Shown: in pieces, positions 20,902 to 31,828 of the stretch
Layout: every line of letters begins with the position of its first letter
How positions within the stretch are numbered: position 1 is the first letter of the stretch
Origin: Lumbricus rubellus
Taxonomy: Eukaryota; Annelida; Clitellata; Crassiclitellata; Lumbricidae
Assembly (NCBI GenBank): GCA_945859605.1
Contig: OX243817.1
Coordinates: forward strand, 25,399,069 to 25,463,068
DNA: 64,000 bases
Direction: 5' to 3'
Made by a program: the position numbers and the translations under genes
The notes under the pieces: generated by a model
The model's database searches: none
What the model was told of the DNA's origin: nothing
Seen by the model: only the letters and a program-made list of their open reading frames with translations

Positions 20902-21565
20902 AGCCTTAAACAGTCAGGCGTCTGAGACATAACATGACGGTGTATCTAACCAAGCTTAGCTCACTTTTGTTTCAGCACCAATTTGCAAATATTTTAAAAT
21001 TAAGTCGCTCAAAAGATAATATACGGAATTAATTATGTGTGGAAACTTTAGTCGAAAGATGAAATGCTATGCAGAAACTTGAAGTGCTATACATGTATCG
21101 TGCAAAAGGACACTAGTAGTTATCTTGTATACGTTAAATCGTAATCATTCGGTCTACAGAACTATGCCTACAACAAATGAAGACTGTAGGCTATAAGACA
21201 AATTAATCAAGAAATTACTTTTGCAGTTGCAATTGAGAACTTAATTACAATAAAAATCAATTCGTTTATTTGAAGTAATTATGCTGACACTATCACAACT
21301 AAGACAATAATATTGTTCAGGACATGATGAAGACAGTCATGACGTAGCCTACACAACGTTTAGACAAAATAATGTTAGTGGACCCACAAGTACATGTATA
21401 AAAGAATACATGACATATTTACAGTGAACATTGATTAGCTTTAGAGTGCTATAGGTTGGACCTGGTTGGTTGTATAAATTTTCTTCAAGTGTCCGTAACC
21501 TGGGTGCACGTAACACTCGACTCCTTCCTCACGTCTATATAAGGAGCACATACCTGAGCTGAGTC
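20902..21565 (+). other. 3' flank of copy 1
   Basis: AT-rich non-coding DNA with partial similarity to the flanks of the other copies (TGCAGAAACTTGAAGTGCTAT near 21070). An AATAAAAA motif near 21248 is a candidate poly(A) signal. No other gene is seen. Confidence 0.45.
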
Positions 21566-21569
21566 GCTC

Positions 21570-22195
21570 TTACTTTTTCAACTGAGGCGGCTTACAGCCA
21601 TCAGACTATTCTCCTGTTTTACTACCATAGTTCATGTGTTTGTCTGTTCCCGCCTAGACTACTGCAACTCACTTCTCATTGGTCCAAAGAAAAACGTATT
21701 TCTCCACTTCAATCAGTCTTTAAATGCTTCGGCTAGGTTCATAACTCGACTCCCTCACTTTGCACATATTTCTATATATATGCATGAAGTATTGCACTGG
21801 CTACCTATCACTTCACGCATTCATTACAAGATCCTCTGTTTGTCTACAAAGCACAGCTTGGAAATGCCCCTGAATACCTTTCAAACTATAAGAAAAAGCC
21901 CTCGTCTGCATCTTCATCTCGCTCAATGCGTTCTGCAGATCGTCTTGATCTTTTTGTTCCCAGGACTAGGACTGCTCTTGCCAAATATCGGGCGTATGCT
22001 GTGGTTGGTCCTCCATTTGGAATGATCTTCCACCCGCATTGCGGACTAAACTAATGACATTTTTTTACTTATCAGTCTCTCATTTTTTAAGAACATTTCT
22101 TTTCCTCTTGTTTTTTTGTGTGCTGAGAGCGCATCTGAATAGTCAATCTGCGATAGGCGCTATATAAGTGTGCAGATATAATACAATATAATATT
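21570..22195 (+). mobile_element. L2/CR1-type LINE 3' fragment
   Basis: Plus-strand frames resemble the C-terminal RT domain: SRLDYCNSLLIG, NASARFITRLPHFAHI, EVLHWLPITSRIHYKIL, then FVPRTRTALAKY-like and VVGPPFWNDLP-like text across frameshifts. It ends with the usual 3' motif GAGCGCATCTGAATAG..GGCGCTATATAAG and an ATA-rich tail. It is decayed and non-functional. Confidence 0.75.
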
Positions 22196-22204
22196 ATGTA
22201 AAAG

Positions 22205-22560
22205 TCGTTTGTTGTTGACTTATGAGGACTTTTCTCTCACATTATTCATGATCTTCACTTCTCAAATAAGTCCTGTTGCCAATCACATTGGAATCCAATT
22301 ACAGCAGAATGCTGATGATACTCAACTTTCCACTGCTCTGCCACCAAGAGCAGTAATTCTCGCCAGTACATGCGTGGTTATGTCTCAATGGCCTGCTCCT
22401 AAACCCTGATAAGTCTGAGTCAACTTCGGCTCACGTCAACGACTACGCTTTTCCAGTGTTGACCTTGTTGGCACCGTTGTTCCACTTTCAAAGACTATCA
22501 AAATACTTGGGGCCACCATGTTCCAATTCCATATAAGCAAACCTTTGTAAATCCTGTTTC
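22205..22560 (+). mobile_element. second L2/CR1-type LINE fragment (RT core)
   Basis: SPVANHIGIQLQQNADDTQLSTAL is recognisable as the RT catalytic region with asparagine in place of the usual tyrosine in YADD. LNPDKSEST-like sequence follows across a frameshift. It encodes a part upstream of the fragment at 21570-22195 yet lies downstream of it, so it is a separate copy. Confidence 0.65.
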
Positions 22561-22691
22561 TAACACATCCAGGCAATAATTCACAAGAGATCGCATAAGA
22601 TCCCCGCTTGCTTGCTAAATTGCTCTTTTCCCGTTAATAGATTTTAATGACATGGTTACGTACATAATTATCTACTCCCCATAGGCTACAT

Positions 22692-22926
22692 CAGGGGCGG
22701 ATAGAGAAACTTTGGACGGGGGGGGGGGCAACAAATTCTTGGCCTTAGCCTGGAACATTTTTCTTTCGTATCCGCCCAAAAAGCTGATGACTTTTCTTAG
22801 TCATCCAGTCCAAATGTCCTCAAAACATACCATTATACATTTTAGAAAGCATGTTGAAACCAAATGGGCAGTTCTAAATGGGGGGGGGGGGGTGCGTGGC
22901 CGGATTGGCCCGTGGATCGGCTCCTG
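22692..22926. mobile_element. 235-bp hAT-like MITE
   Basis: The left end CAGGGGCGGAT and the right end complement CAGGAGCCGAT form imperfect inverted repeats. The 8 bases GGCTACAT flank it at 22684-22691 and 22927-22934. Two G runs lie inside. The end resembles that of the large element at 59041-61464. Confidence 0.8.
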
Positions 22927-23239
22927 GGCTACATATAATATTATTCACATGCAAAAAGCAAACGTTCAAAATGATACCCTGGAAATTAGCTGCCAAAATC
23001 AAAAGTAAAAAATTACAAGCATGAAAGCGAAAACCGATTGCCTGTAAGCTATAATTATAGGCCTATTCAAACAGGCAAACAAGAAAATTAAATAATTAAA
23101 TACACGTCCGAAAACGATTAGTATAATAATTATTAATGACAATGCTGATGAGCCAAAAAATGATGCTAATGGTCAGATGCCAAACTAAAAGAGAAACACG
23201 ATTATGACGATTATATATATGTATATATATATATATATA

Positions 23240-23853
23240 CAGGGTGGTCCAAAATAAACTGCACAGTGACAGTTTTCTTGATATAATGTATAACAATTCA
23301 ATGTTTAATGCCATTTTTCTTGCGTATGATGAAAGAATTTCCAAATAAGACATGGAAACGTCGTACTATCCTCATTAAAAAAATTGATACCGAAGGTACC
23401 ACAGCTAGGAAGCCGGGTTGCGGACGTCCGAAATCAGCTCGAACAGATGCAAATATCAAGTTGGTAAGTGCCTTATCTGTAGCCAGGAAGACAAACCGCT
23501 AAGCCATAAGAGCCCACGGGAGATCGCACGTGAAACCGGCATTTCACGTTCAACTGTTAAACGTATTGTAAAGAAAGATCTCGGACTTAACCAGTACAGG
23601 CGCAAAGTTGGACAGCAGTTGAACAGCGATTGCGTTTCATTGACCGCGCAATTGATCAATGGCGTCGTTGGCTTCAATGCGTGGTCGAGCAGCAAGGAGG
23701 ACACATTGAACATTTTATGTAACGAAATCCATCCATGTAATGTTACAGTAAAAATAATTGCTGTGTTTTTGTGAATTTTCACGGTTATATTTGAATTGGT
23801 CTGAATAAAGTATTATCAATTTATCATTGTGCAGTTTATTTTGGACCACCCTG
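23240..23853 (+). mobile_element. internally deleted mariner-like element
   Basis: Perfect 26-bp terminal inverted repeats begin CAGGGTGGTCCAAAATAAAC, and TA dinucleotides flank both ends. The interior keeps a transposase-like helix-turn-helix segment (KSPREIARETGISRSTVKRIVKKDLGL, about 23510-23590) and a C-terminal remnant (VVEQQGGHIEHF, about 23680-23720). The catalytic region is deleted, so it could move only with transposase supplied in trans. The ends and TA target fit the Tc1/mariner superfamily. Confidence 0.9.
23515..23720 (+). pseudogene. mariner-like transposase remnant
   Basis: The reading frame from 23418 contains a DNA-binding helix-turn-helix that matches the paired-like domain of mariner transposases. 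After NQYRRKVGQQL a frame change leads to a short C-terminal piece. The aspartates of the catalytic triad are missing. Confidence 0.75.
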
Positions 23854-24159
23854 TATATATTAGTTCAATGACACACAGCACATGGGTACAAGCACAACAA
23901 ATCTCGGTCTCAACAACCTCATCAGTGAGGCTCAGTCAAACTCTCGATCACGTCTATCACGGCCTCTGTCACCTCCTCGATCTTTTTTTCCTGCTTCACT
24001 GGGACAGGGTTGTAGGCTAGTGCTTGTATAGGAAAGGCTTGTAATAAAATTATGGGCCAGTGAGTAATTATGGGCCACAACTCTTTCTCCCATCAATCCA
24101 TCTGAGGAGTGCTGTTGTATACAGCAGGAAAACACCCGTCATCTGATTTCAACTTCCTG

Positions 24160-26340
24160 TTTTGAATGTGTTCCTTTGCTCATAACTTATTCTCGAAATA
24201 TAACAATGTTTCTGTTTCATGTAGATTGGTTTGATTTTAAAAATCAAACTTCAGCGGATGTTGTGTAGTTTAGGATTTCAATGATGCTATGCATAATGCA
24301 CTGTTCCTACAGAGGGTAAACAATATAAAAACAACTTGTTGATAGATCTGGGAAGCTTTCGTTGAGCACGATGTAACAGATTTCTCCAACCATACCATTG
24401 TGTGAAAAATTGAGTCAGTGATTGAATGTGTAATTACTATAATATGGGCAATGGGCATCAGCTATCCAAGTTACACACAAGGTCTTGTAATAATTATTAG
24501 ACACTATCTGTATTTATAAAAAAATTACAGTGGTGCTTCTTATTAGCTTACACGTAGGATCGTGTAATATTATGAACCACTTTCTGTATTTCTAAAAAAA
24601 GTTAAAAAATTTATTTGCACTGAAAAAAGAACAATTACTTCATATTTGATCGCCACTCATGCCAAGCAAAACATGGAATAACAAGATTACACGATCAATT
24701 GCTTCTGTGCTATAAAACATGAGAAGTTCCTAGGGGCCCCTATTACAAAGCCTTCCCCTATACGCCAACGCCTTTATAAATCTTGGTCTTTTCTTGGATA
24801 AGAAACATCCTGTATAATAGAATTACATCAACCTATATATCTGTAAAATCAACAATCAGTATAATTATGCTTGTCGCTCATCTGTTAGCAAACGATCACG
24901 GACTAAATTCATTGTGCATTATTAACGTCACATTACAATGATTCTCAGGTAAGGTGACGGTCCCAAAGACTTTTAGCCGTAGTAGGATAAGTAGTTTCTA
25001 TTAAACTAACTGCCTGTCCACACTTTGTGTACAACTACATGCATTAGATAAATATATTATTGTAATTATAAATGACTCTTCATTTGGTTGTCTACCTGGG
25101 GTTGCTTGGGTGCATAGAGTAGTCTAAGGGTCTTAACTGGGCAGTTGCATATGCAGCACATTGCCCATGAAATATTAGTAAAGTTCCAGCAAGAGCTGTG
25201 GTTAAGAGGCCTAAATCAAGCGACATGACACAGTTTCTCAAATGTAAGGTTAGCCTGGTTGGCATAAACCATTCAGCCAGTATGATTTCATTGGAAGTCT
25301 GAAATTAAATGGACCCTGCAATAGTAACTGTTGCCAACCTATAAAGATTTTACTTTAAGTCTGAAATTAAGTGGAATCTGCAACAGATGTCAACCTATAA
25401 ATCACGCATGGGCAACTTCCTTTAACTGAGGACGACCACAGGATCTAGGACAGCTCCGAGGCCGTATGTCGGCCGTTGGCTAATTTTTGTAGACTCACTT
25501 AATTTCTTTTCGATTCTTACCTCAAAATGTGTGTAAATGAACCCCATACAGCTACATAAAATGTACCATTTTTATTCCATACGAAACGAGTTTGGTATGC
25601 AAGAAAGCTAAGGGTGATAACCACCACCCGTTGGTAGCCCGAGGGTTAAGGTTGTCAAAGAATTCAAGCAACTGATCGACCACTTTTGTAAGTACTTGAA
25701 TACCTTGATCTTGTATAATAGAATTTTATGTCAGCACACATGCCATCATCTATCAGTAATGATATATACTCGTCATCGGACTCAGTCAGACTAAGGTGCC
25801 TCTCTTCATAGTTAGATAGTAATGCGTGATTTGTGTTCTAAAAGCCATCAATTACAATAAGATCGGTACGTTAATCGCTCACGACTACGTAAGCAAAAGG
25901 TAGATTGGAAGTACATGTAACATACGGTAGCACCACTTAGGGCTAATTTTCACTTAACTGGTTCCAAACGAGCCAAGGCAGTTTAGATGGTAATAAGAAT
26001 TGCAGATCGCTCAAATGATTTTTCACCACAGGTTTCATTAAAATAATTTATTGTAGCCAATAACCGATTAATCACAGTAGCATGCTTCACGTAGCAGGAT
26101 CGTAACAAGAAAGGCCTTAAGGCTTAAGGGATGAATATCCCAATATTTAATTTCTCTGACTATATGTACGCATAGAGACAATTGCATCAACTAAACACTT
26201 GAATAAAAATAAAAATGCTAAAAGAAATTACAAACCTCATGCCTAACTTGGCAACAAATTTTTTCGGGGGAAACGGCCACTGTTGTCAAAAGCCCTCGTC
26301 AAAAATGGATCCATCCATTTAACTTGGTAAGAGTTGCAGA
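24160..26340. other. intergenic, minor duplications only
   Basis: No gene or element is supported. Two small duplications are visible: GAAGTCTGAAATTAAATGGA..CCAACCTATAAA at 25289-25402 occurs twice in tandem (about 65 bp), and CTTGTATAATAGAATTnnATG recurs at ~24808 and ~25711. A 45-bp direct repeat (CTnTCTGTATTTnTAAAAAAA) lies at 24504 and 24579. Confidence 0.45.
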
Positions 26341-26344
26341 AAAC

Positions 26345-26836
26345 TAGTAAATAAGAAATAGTAAATAACATCATGACATCATGTAATAGTAAATAGTAAC
26401 ACAGTATATTATATTATGAGCGCCGATATAACATTACAATGTGAAGAGCAACTCGGAACCATTATCATTTTGCTAGATTTGCGTGGAATGGAAAGTCGTT
26501 TGGGGGAACTTTCACTCTCCCCCAGATATGCCTAGATTAAACACTGCCCATAGACAGCATCCATTTGCTCCATTCCAGAAAACTTGAGAAAAGGATGTTA
26601 AAAACTTTAGTCCGAGGGTTATCTTTGTCAGCCAGAACTGACATAGGCACCTAATTCTGAGCACTTTAGTTTTATGTTTCTATTTTAATATGCTTTGACA
26701 TGTAACGCGGTGTAACAGCGTAGGCCGATTTGTCTCATTTTCCTGCTTTGTCTCGTTTTCATATCAACCGAATAAAACTCCGGACCTTACCCGTGCACGC
26801 TCATGCATGCATGTCAAAGGCAGATATATATAATAC

Positions 26837-26872
<36 letters not shown>

Positions 26873-27003
26873 TAATGTGTGTTTGTGTGTGTGAGTGTGT
26901 GTGTGTGTGTGTTTGTGTGGATTATTATAGATGGCTGGTTTAGAAATATAGTTTCAGCTGTGATTGTCCCAGATAAAATGCACAATTATGAATTTGGTGA
27001 CAT
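26345..27003 (+). repeat. 5' flank of copy 2, with TA and GT microsatellites
   Basis: It aligns with 10540-10800 and 17100-17200, the flank of copy 1 split by the Gypsy element. The TA run (26833-26868) and GT run (26877-26920) occupy the same order as in copy 1 (17203-17460). Confidence 0.6.
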
Positions 27004-27080
27004 GAAACCATTTCCAAATCCAAGTTGAATATCAGATATGTTGGCCATGCATATCTGCAAATCTGCAATATTTAAAGGCT
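27004..27080 (+). promoter_or_regulatory. conserved proximal upstream block, copy 2
   Basis: It contains AAACCATTTCC..AAGTTGAATATCAGAT and TCTGCAATATTTAAAGGC, the version of the array upstream block seen here. TATTTAAA is TATA-like and ends ~142 bases before the start codon. Its left half is more diverged than in copies 3-5. Confidence 0.45.
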
Positions 27081-27221
27081 ACACTAGGGTTCAGGAAGCT
27101 AGGCATTTCGTGGCTTTGTAAGTGAGCTACACTTCCTAGTAATAACTGAGAGAAACTGTGAATTGTGATAAACTTGCTAAACCCAGGTCTCTATAGTTAC
27201 AGAGAAGCGAAACAGTGCAAG

Positions 27222-30200
27222 ATGCAGACAATTTCAATTAGTCTGCTGATCACCTTCATAGAGTTGGCATTTCTACTTTCAACTGAAGCACAGATAACAG
27301 GTAGAAATGACCGCCAGCTACTTTCAACCGGAGCTCATGGAAGAGGTAGAAATGACCACCAGCTGTCTCATCGAGGGTGTCGTATTCGTGCAGTCGACCC
27401 GCTGATGCACGGGAAAATACGGAACAAATTGACTGAGGAAACTTTGAAATTGGTCGAGTACAAGCTGACATTCAAGAATTACAGCAACAACCCGATGACA
27501 ACCAACGTCACTCATTACCACAAAGCTGAAACTTGGTCTCGGGTGTCGACGTACCAAGGCCGGATCCTGCTCTCCCTCACCTTCAACTACGGCGTTCTCT
27601 CCCTCATGACGCTGACATCAGGAACCAACTCCACGGGAGTAGAACTTGAAGACATTCCAAGCGGATGTATCGGAGAGTTGCCGGAGGAGAAGAAAGTGGA
27701 ATTGGTCCGGCAGCTGCTCATGAGGGACTTCAAAGAAGAAGGAAATATGTCGATTGTCGGGGAAAGGAGGGTATGTAACAAACAAATCACAAATCAGTCT
27801 GGCTACGCCAAGTTCACCGATTACTGTTGCTTCGTAGAAATAAATACGCAAGCGCAGGTTTGCGAGTTAAATGATGCCAACCAGTGGCTTCGTTTCATAT
27901 GGCTGATGATAACCGCTGTTAGATACGGGGGTTTGCTTTTTGGTCCTCTGCTCTTTCTCTCCACCATCGCAACACTGGCCGATCAACAGACTCCATATGT
28001 TGTAACATTAGAAGAGCCGCTACATAAGATATTGTTCTCCAAAGATGAATATATCACTAAAATCGTTGATATGTACAATGTGAACAGACTTGTCAATCTA
28101 AAGAGCTACAGTTACAATGAGTGTCCAATGTTTAATTGAATCTTTATGCAAGAGGAAGAGTTCAATTGGGTCTAAATGCGAGTTGTTAGATGTAAAACCG
28201 TTCCCTAGTTTTATCTACGATTACCGGATAGGGGTCAATTACACGCGACTTCTCGTGGAGGATGAGGTCCCGGTTGGATTTTGGATGTTGATTCTGAAAT
28301 CCGTGTTCTACTGCGAACTACGCAACGTGGGACCATTTGTCGACTGCTGTAAAAAGAGCATCTGCAAAAAATGGCCTGATTGTCTGTGGATCATGTTCTG
28401 GGATGTGGTCGGACTAGGTCTGCTCATTCTATTTCTGCCGGTGCCTTACTATCTGCGTCTCATCATCTTCTACTTTTTCGAACAAGACGAGGTTATGTCG
28501 CGAACTGAGGCTGTGACTAGAATGGGACTGAAAATGAGCTTTGAAAACAGCATTGTCCATTATCTCCTTCCCACGCACCCTTTGCTGCTATGCATTTACG
28601 CAATCTATTTCATCATTGCTATAACCACTGCTGTCGCGTCAAAGATGGAAGAGAGCCCGTTTCAGAAGATCATTGTCGGCAGCTTTGACGATCTTCGTAA
28701 TCTGTCATTGGTCGGAGTTCTGCATATGTTGGTTTCGAATGTGATCTGGCCTTTCGAGCAGTTTGGAATATTTGCAATCTTCATAGTATTCATTTATTGG
28801 CCACTTGTTTTGCCCATTACATGTCTAGTTTTCGTCAGTTACTGCATACCCACAATCTATCTGACAATACGAATGTTTTCCTATCCGATTATATCACTGA
28901 TGGAAAAATGTTTCAAACCTGACCTTGTTAAGACGGAAATAAGTCAACAATTGCTCGAAACAAAAACCTTTTGGAAGTTATTCTCCGGCAAGACGAGCAG
29001 CAACGAGACAAGGTCGAACGATCCTGAATGTGGTAATCTTAACCTAAAGACGCTCATCTCGACACTAGTTCCGGATTCTGAAGTTGACATGATGAAACAT
29101 GACAAACCAAAGACAGCAAGTCACTTGTCCAAGAGTACTCCTACGCAAACGATTACGCCGACGTCCAGATTTAGTAAAATTCTAGTTCATACGTGTACCG
29201 CGATGTTCTGTGTTGCTGGTATGTATTCTGTTCTGGTCATTCTGTCCGAGTGCATTGGTTGCTTCGTTGATATCATCGTCTTCACGATGATGGGTGTCAT
29301 CGTCAACGCTGGTGCCCTGCTCAAATATACCGCTCTGGCAATGCTAATACTCGTCTACGCCTTTGATAATTTCAACAACGTCGAGAAGAAGTACCTAAAA
29401 CTAAATAAGGCTCTTTTCAAAATCGTTAAGGAACGCGTAAAGAAACTAGATGATGTAACAGGCATGCCGTCTCAACTACAGGAGAACACCGGGTTCAAAT
29501 CTCAGGAACTCAGCGAGCAAGCGAAATACGAGGAACCAGATGACGTTGCAAAGCGAATTTCTCGCTACTGGTTAATCAATGATCTCATTCTATTTGTCGA
29601 CAAAAAAAGATGTGCCTCGAATTCCAAAGAAACTTTTTTATGACGTTTGTCAGATCAACGTTGCCGGTGTGCCAAGACCTGTTTATCAAGGTCTCTTGTC
29701 TGCTCTCAAATCCTTTGCAAAAATGGCCATCTTTGTCATTTTCGTCTTCCTTGTTATTCTGTCTTTCGGAAGTGCTTATGGAATGTCTTCGACGAACCAG
29801 ACAATCGCTGCCCTTGCCGTAGGACTGGTGCCGCTGCTCTTGCAAACGTTCTTAAAACCACCGAAGCCAGATATCGATACTGAGTCTGTCAGCTTCTCGA
29901 ACAAACTAAACGAGGTTGTAAGGAATTTCTACCAGTTCTGGCCGATCAAAGATTTTTGCTTCGAGATGCAGAAAAGAAACGAAAAGGAAGAGTCAGACGA
30001 CAGAGATGCGCATATTGTGTCGACAGATCCTATGGTTGACTCAAGAGAAGACGTCAATGAAGTGAAGACGGACTCTAGTAGACCTGGTGATGAAGGTTTT
30101 CTTATGGTCGGCGATGACGACCGTACAAAAACAGAACTGAGAGACAAGAAAGACCAACCTGAACAAGCAAAACCGATGCGTAAAGACCAACAAATAGTTG

Positions 30201-30448
30201 AGAAACGTGAAGAGGTAGAAATCGTAATAATCTTACCAAATGATTTCGATAAACATTGGAAAGAGAACAGTAAAAAGGACGAAACAACCGTTCCGACGAA
30301 TCAATGCGATTTAAGTGAGAGGCAGTTTAGAGAGAGCACGTCAATAAACCCCAAAGAAACTACGAAGTTCACTGATGACGTCACTGAAACTGAAAAAGAC
30401 GGCAGTGGGTTGGTTTATGAAGTAGTATCGTCTTCGGTTCAAGGTTAA
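27222..30448 (+). pseudogene. multi-pass membrane protein, array copy 2, two frameshifts
   Basis: The start is the ATG in the shared GTGCAAG-ATG context, although an upstream in-frame ATG exists at 27165. The frame runs to a stop at 28137-28139. It continues in a second frame (28117-29643) and a third (29579-30448). Compared with copies 3 and 4, one extra base lies near 28131 (CCAATGTTTAATTGAATC). A second extra base is an A in a seven-A run near 29601, where other copies read GACAAAGAAGATGTG. All domains are otherwise present, including RYWLINDLILFVDK and FYQFWPIKDFCF. A 45-nt in-frame tandem duplication (27273-27317, 27318-27362) repeats the signal-peptide cleavage region. It belongs to the copy 2-4 subfamily. 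The homopolymer indel could be a sequencing error. The first is not in a homopolymer longer than three. Confidence 0.85.
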
Positions 30449-31512
30449 CAGACAATCAGACGTCAGAAGAAGTACTCGGCCAAACTTCTAAAGAAAATAA
30501 GGCTGCTTTCAGTAAGACTTCTTATATTCTACTAGACCGTTCAGAAGACAATCGAAAGCTGAAGTCTGTGCAGAAACTTAAATTGTAATTGGACTTAACT
30601 AGGCCTACACAGTGCATAAGCTTACTGTGCGTATAATGCGTAATAACGCTGTCCGTTCAGAATGTCAATTGTAGGTCACTCGAATAAGACCTAATGTTAA
30701 TCTAACAAACTGTTTTAGTATATAGGCCAGTTATAGCCTATGCTCATCATGAGCCTAACTCTGCTTTTCTTCACTTCATTAAAGCGGATAAAAATGCCTT
30801 ATGATATTCAAGAAAGACAATAGAAGAATCTGTTCAGCTAGCTGCTAGCATCTGTAGTTTTCGTAATAGCCTAATCTGGAACAATAAAATTATTAATAGA
30901 CAATATTTGCATAGCTTTGTAATCTAGAAACATTATGATCATAAATAGGCCTAAAAGAAGGGACTATTTGGAGTAAAATTACTATATTTAGGTTGGCTAA
31001 TTCTGCAGAGGTCGCTTTAGGTTGACTTTTAGCGACTTATGTTTCCTCGTGTGCTAAACGGACATGTCTTTCTTACCGTGAACTTGTGAAGTAGGCCTAC
31101 CAATTAGCCTAATAGTAGGTCAACGCATATTCCTGTAGGCCTATATTCTATTCGTTTATTCAATAATTTCTCGTTGCCAAAACGTAGCAATAGTATAGTA
31201 GGCGTAGGAGGCGCGGTTAAAGGAGGCAATGTATGTATCGTCACTTTAGGGCTTACATTATAATTAATTCTGATCAGATCTAAACAGTAAACCAAAACAG
31301 CACAGGCTAAACAAATGTTATCCAGAAAATTATGATGTTTAACAACAAATAAAAATATTTCACACGGTAAAATAAGTGTTTTATAAATGACTTTAGCTTA
31401 TTGACTTTTGTAGGGAGGAGGTAGAGAAGCTTATTTGTACGTAGGCAAAGGGTCGACAAAATGTACGAGTTGCAACAGAGGGAGGAGTCGACAATACGGT
31501 TTTTCAACATAC
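30449..31512 (+). repeat. copy 2-3 intergenic, repeated downstream
   Basis: This spacer recurs at 35024-36087 with only about six substitutions in the first 900 bases. It holds AATAAA at 30883-30888 and the 3'-flank landmarks also seen at 1-660. The small minus-strand frames found at identical offsets in both copies come from duplicated non-coding DNA. Confidence 0.9.
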
Positions 31513-31513
31513 G

Positions 31514-31551
<38 letters not shown>
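31513..31551. repeat. TA microsatellite, copy 3
   Basis: Uninterrupted TA run. The matching run before copy 4 (36088-36144) is 18 bases longer and accounts for the change in offset between the two duplicated units from 4575 to 4593. Confidence 0.95.
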
Positions 31552-31553
<2 letters not shown>

Positions 31554-31621
31554 GTCTAAAGTTATATATAATGTTTGTGCTTGATAAGATTAAGTATACC
31601 CGGTATATAAATATTAATCGG

Positions 31622-31693
31622 GTGTTATCAAACTATTTGCCCAGCAAAATTGACTTTCCGATTTATTGGTCATTTCTGCAATATTTAAAGGCC
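31622..31693 (+). promoter_or_regulatory. conserved proximal upstream block, copy 3
   Basis: GTGTTATCAAACTATTTGCC..AATTGACTTTCCGAT..TTTCTGCAATATTTAAAGGCC, identical to the block of copy 4 and similar to those of copies 1 and 5. It ends 135 bases before the start codon. TATTTAAA is the TATA-like candidate. Confidence 0.5.
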
Positions 31694-31828
31694 ATTACCG
31701 TTCGGAAAGCTGGAAATTTTGTGCCTCTGCTAGTAAGCCACACTTCGAACTAATAGCTGGCAGAAGCTGCGATTATGATAAACCTCTTAAAGCTAAACTT
31801 AGATCTATAGAGAAAGAAAAAGTGCAAG

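Noticed and set aside
27165..27221. Upstream in-frame ATG of copy 2 (and at 45678 in copy 5)
   Set aside because: The extra residues would precede and mask the signal peptide, and they are not shared among copies.
31104..31510. Minus-strand frames repeated at 35679-36085
   Set aside because: Their conservation comes only from the recent tandem duplication of the non-coding spacer.
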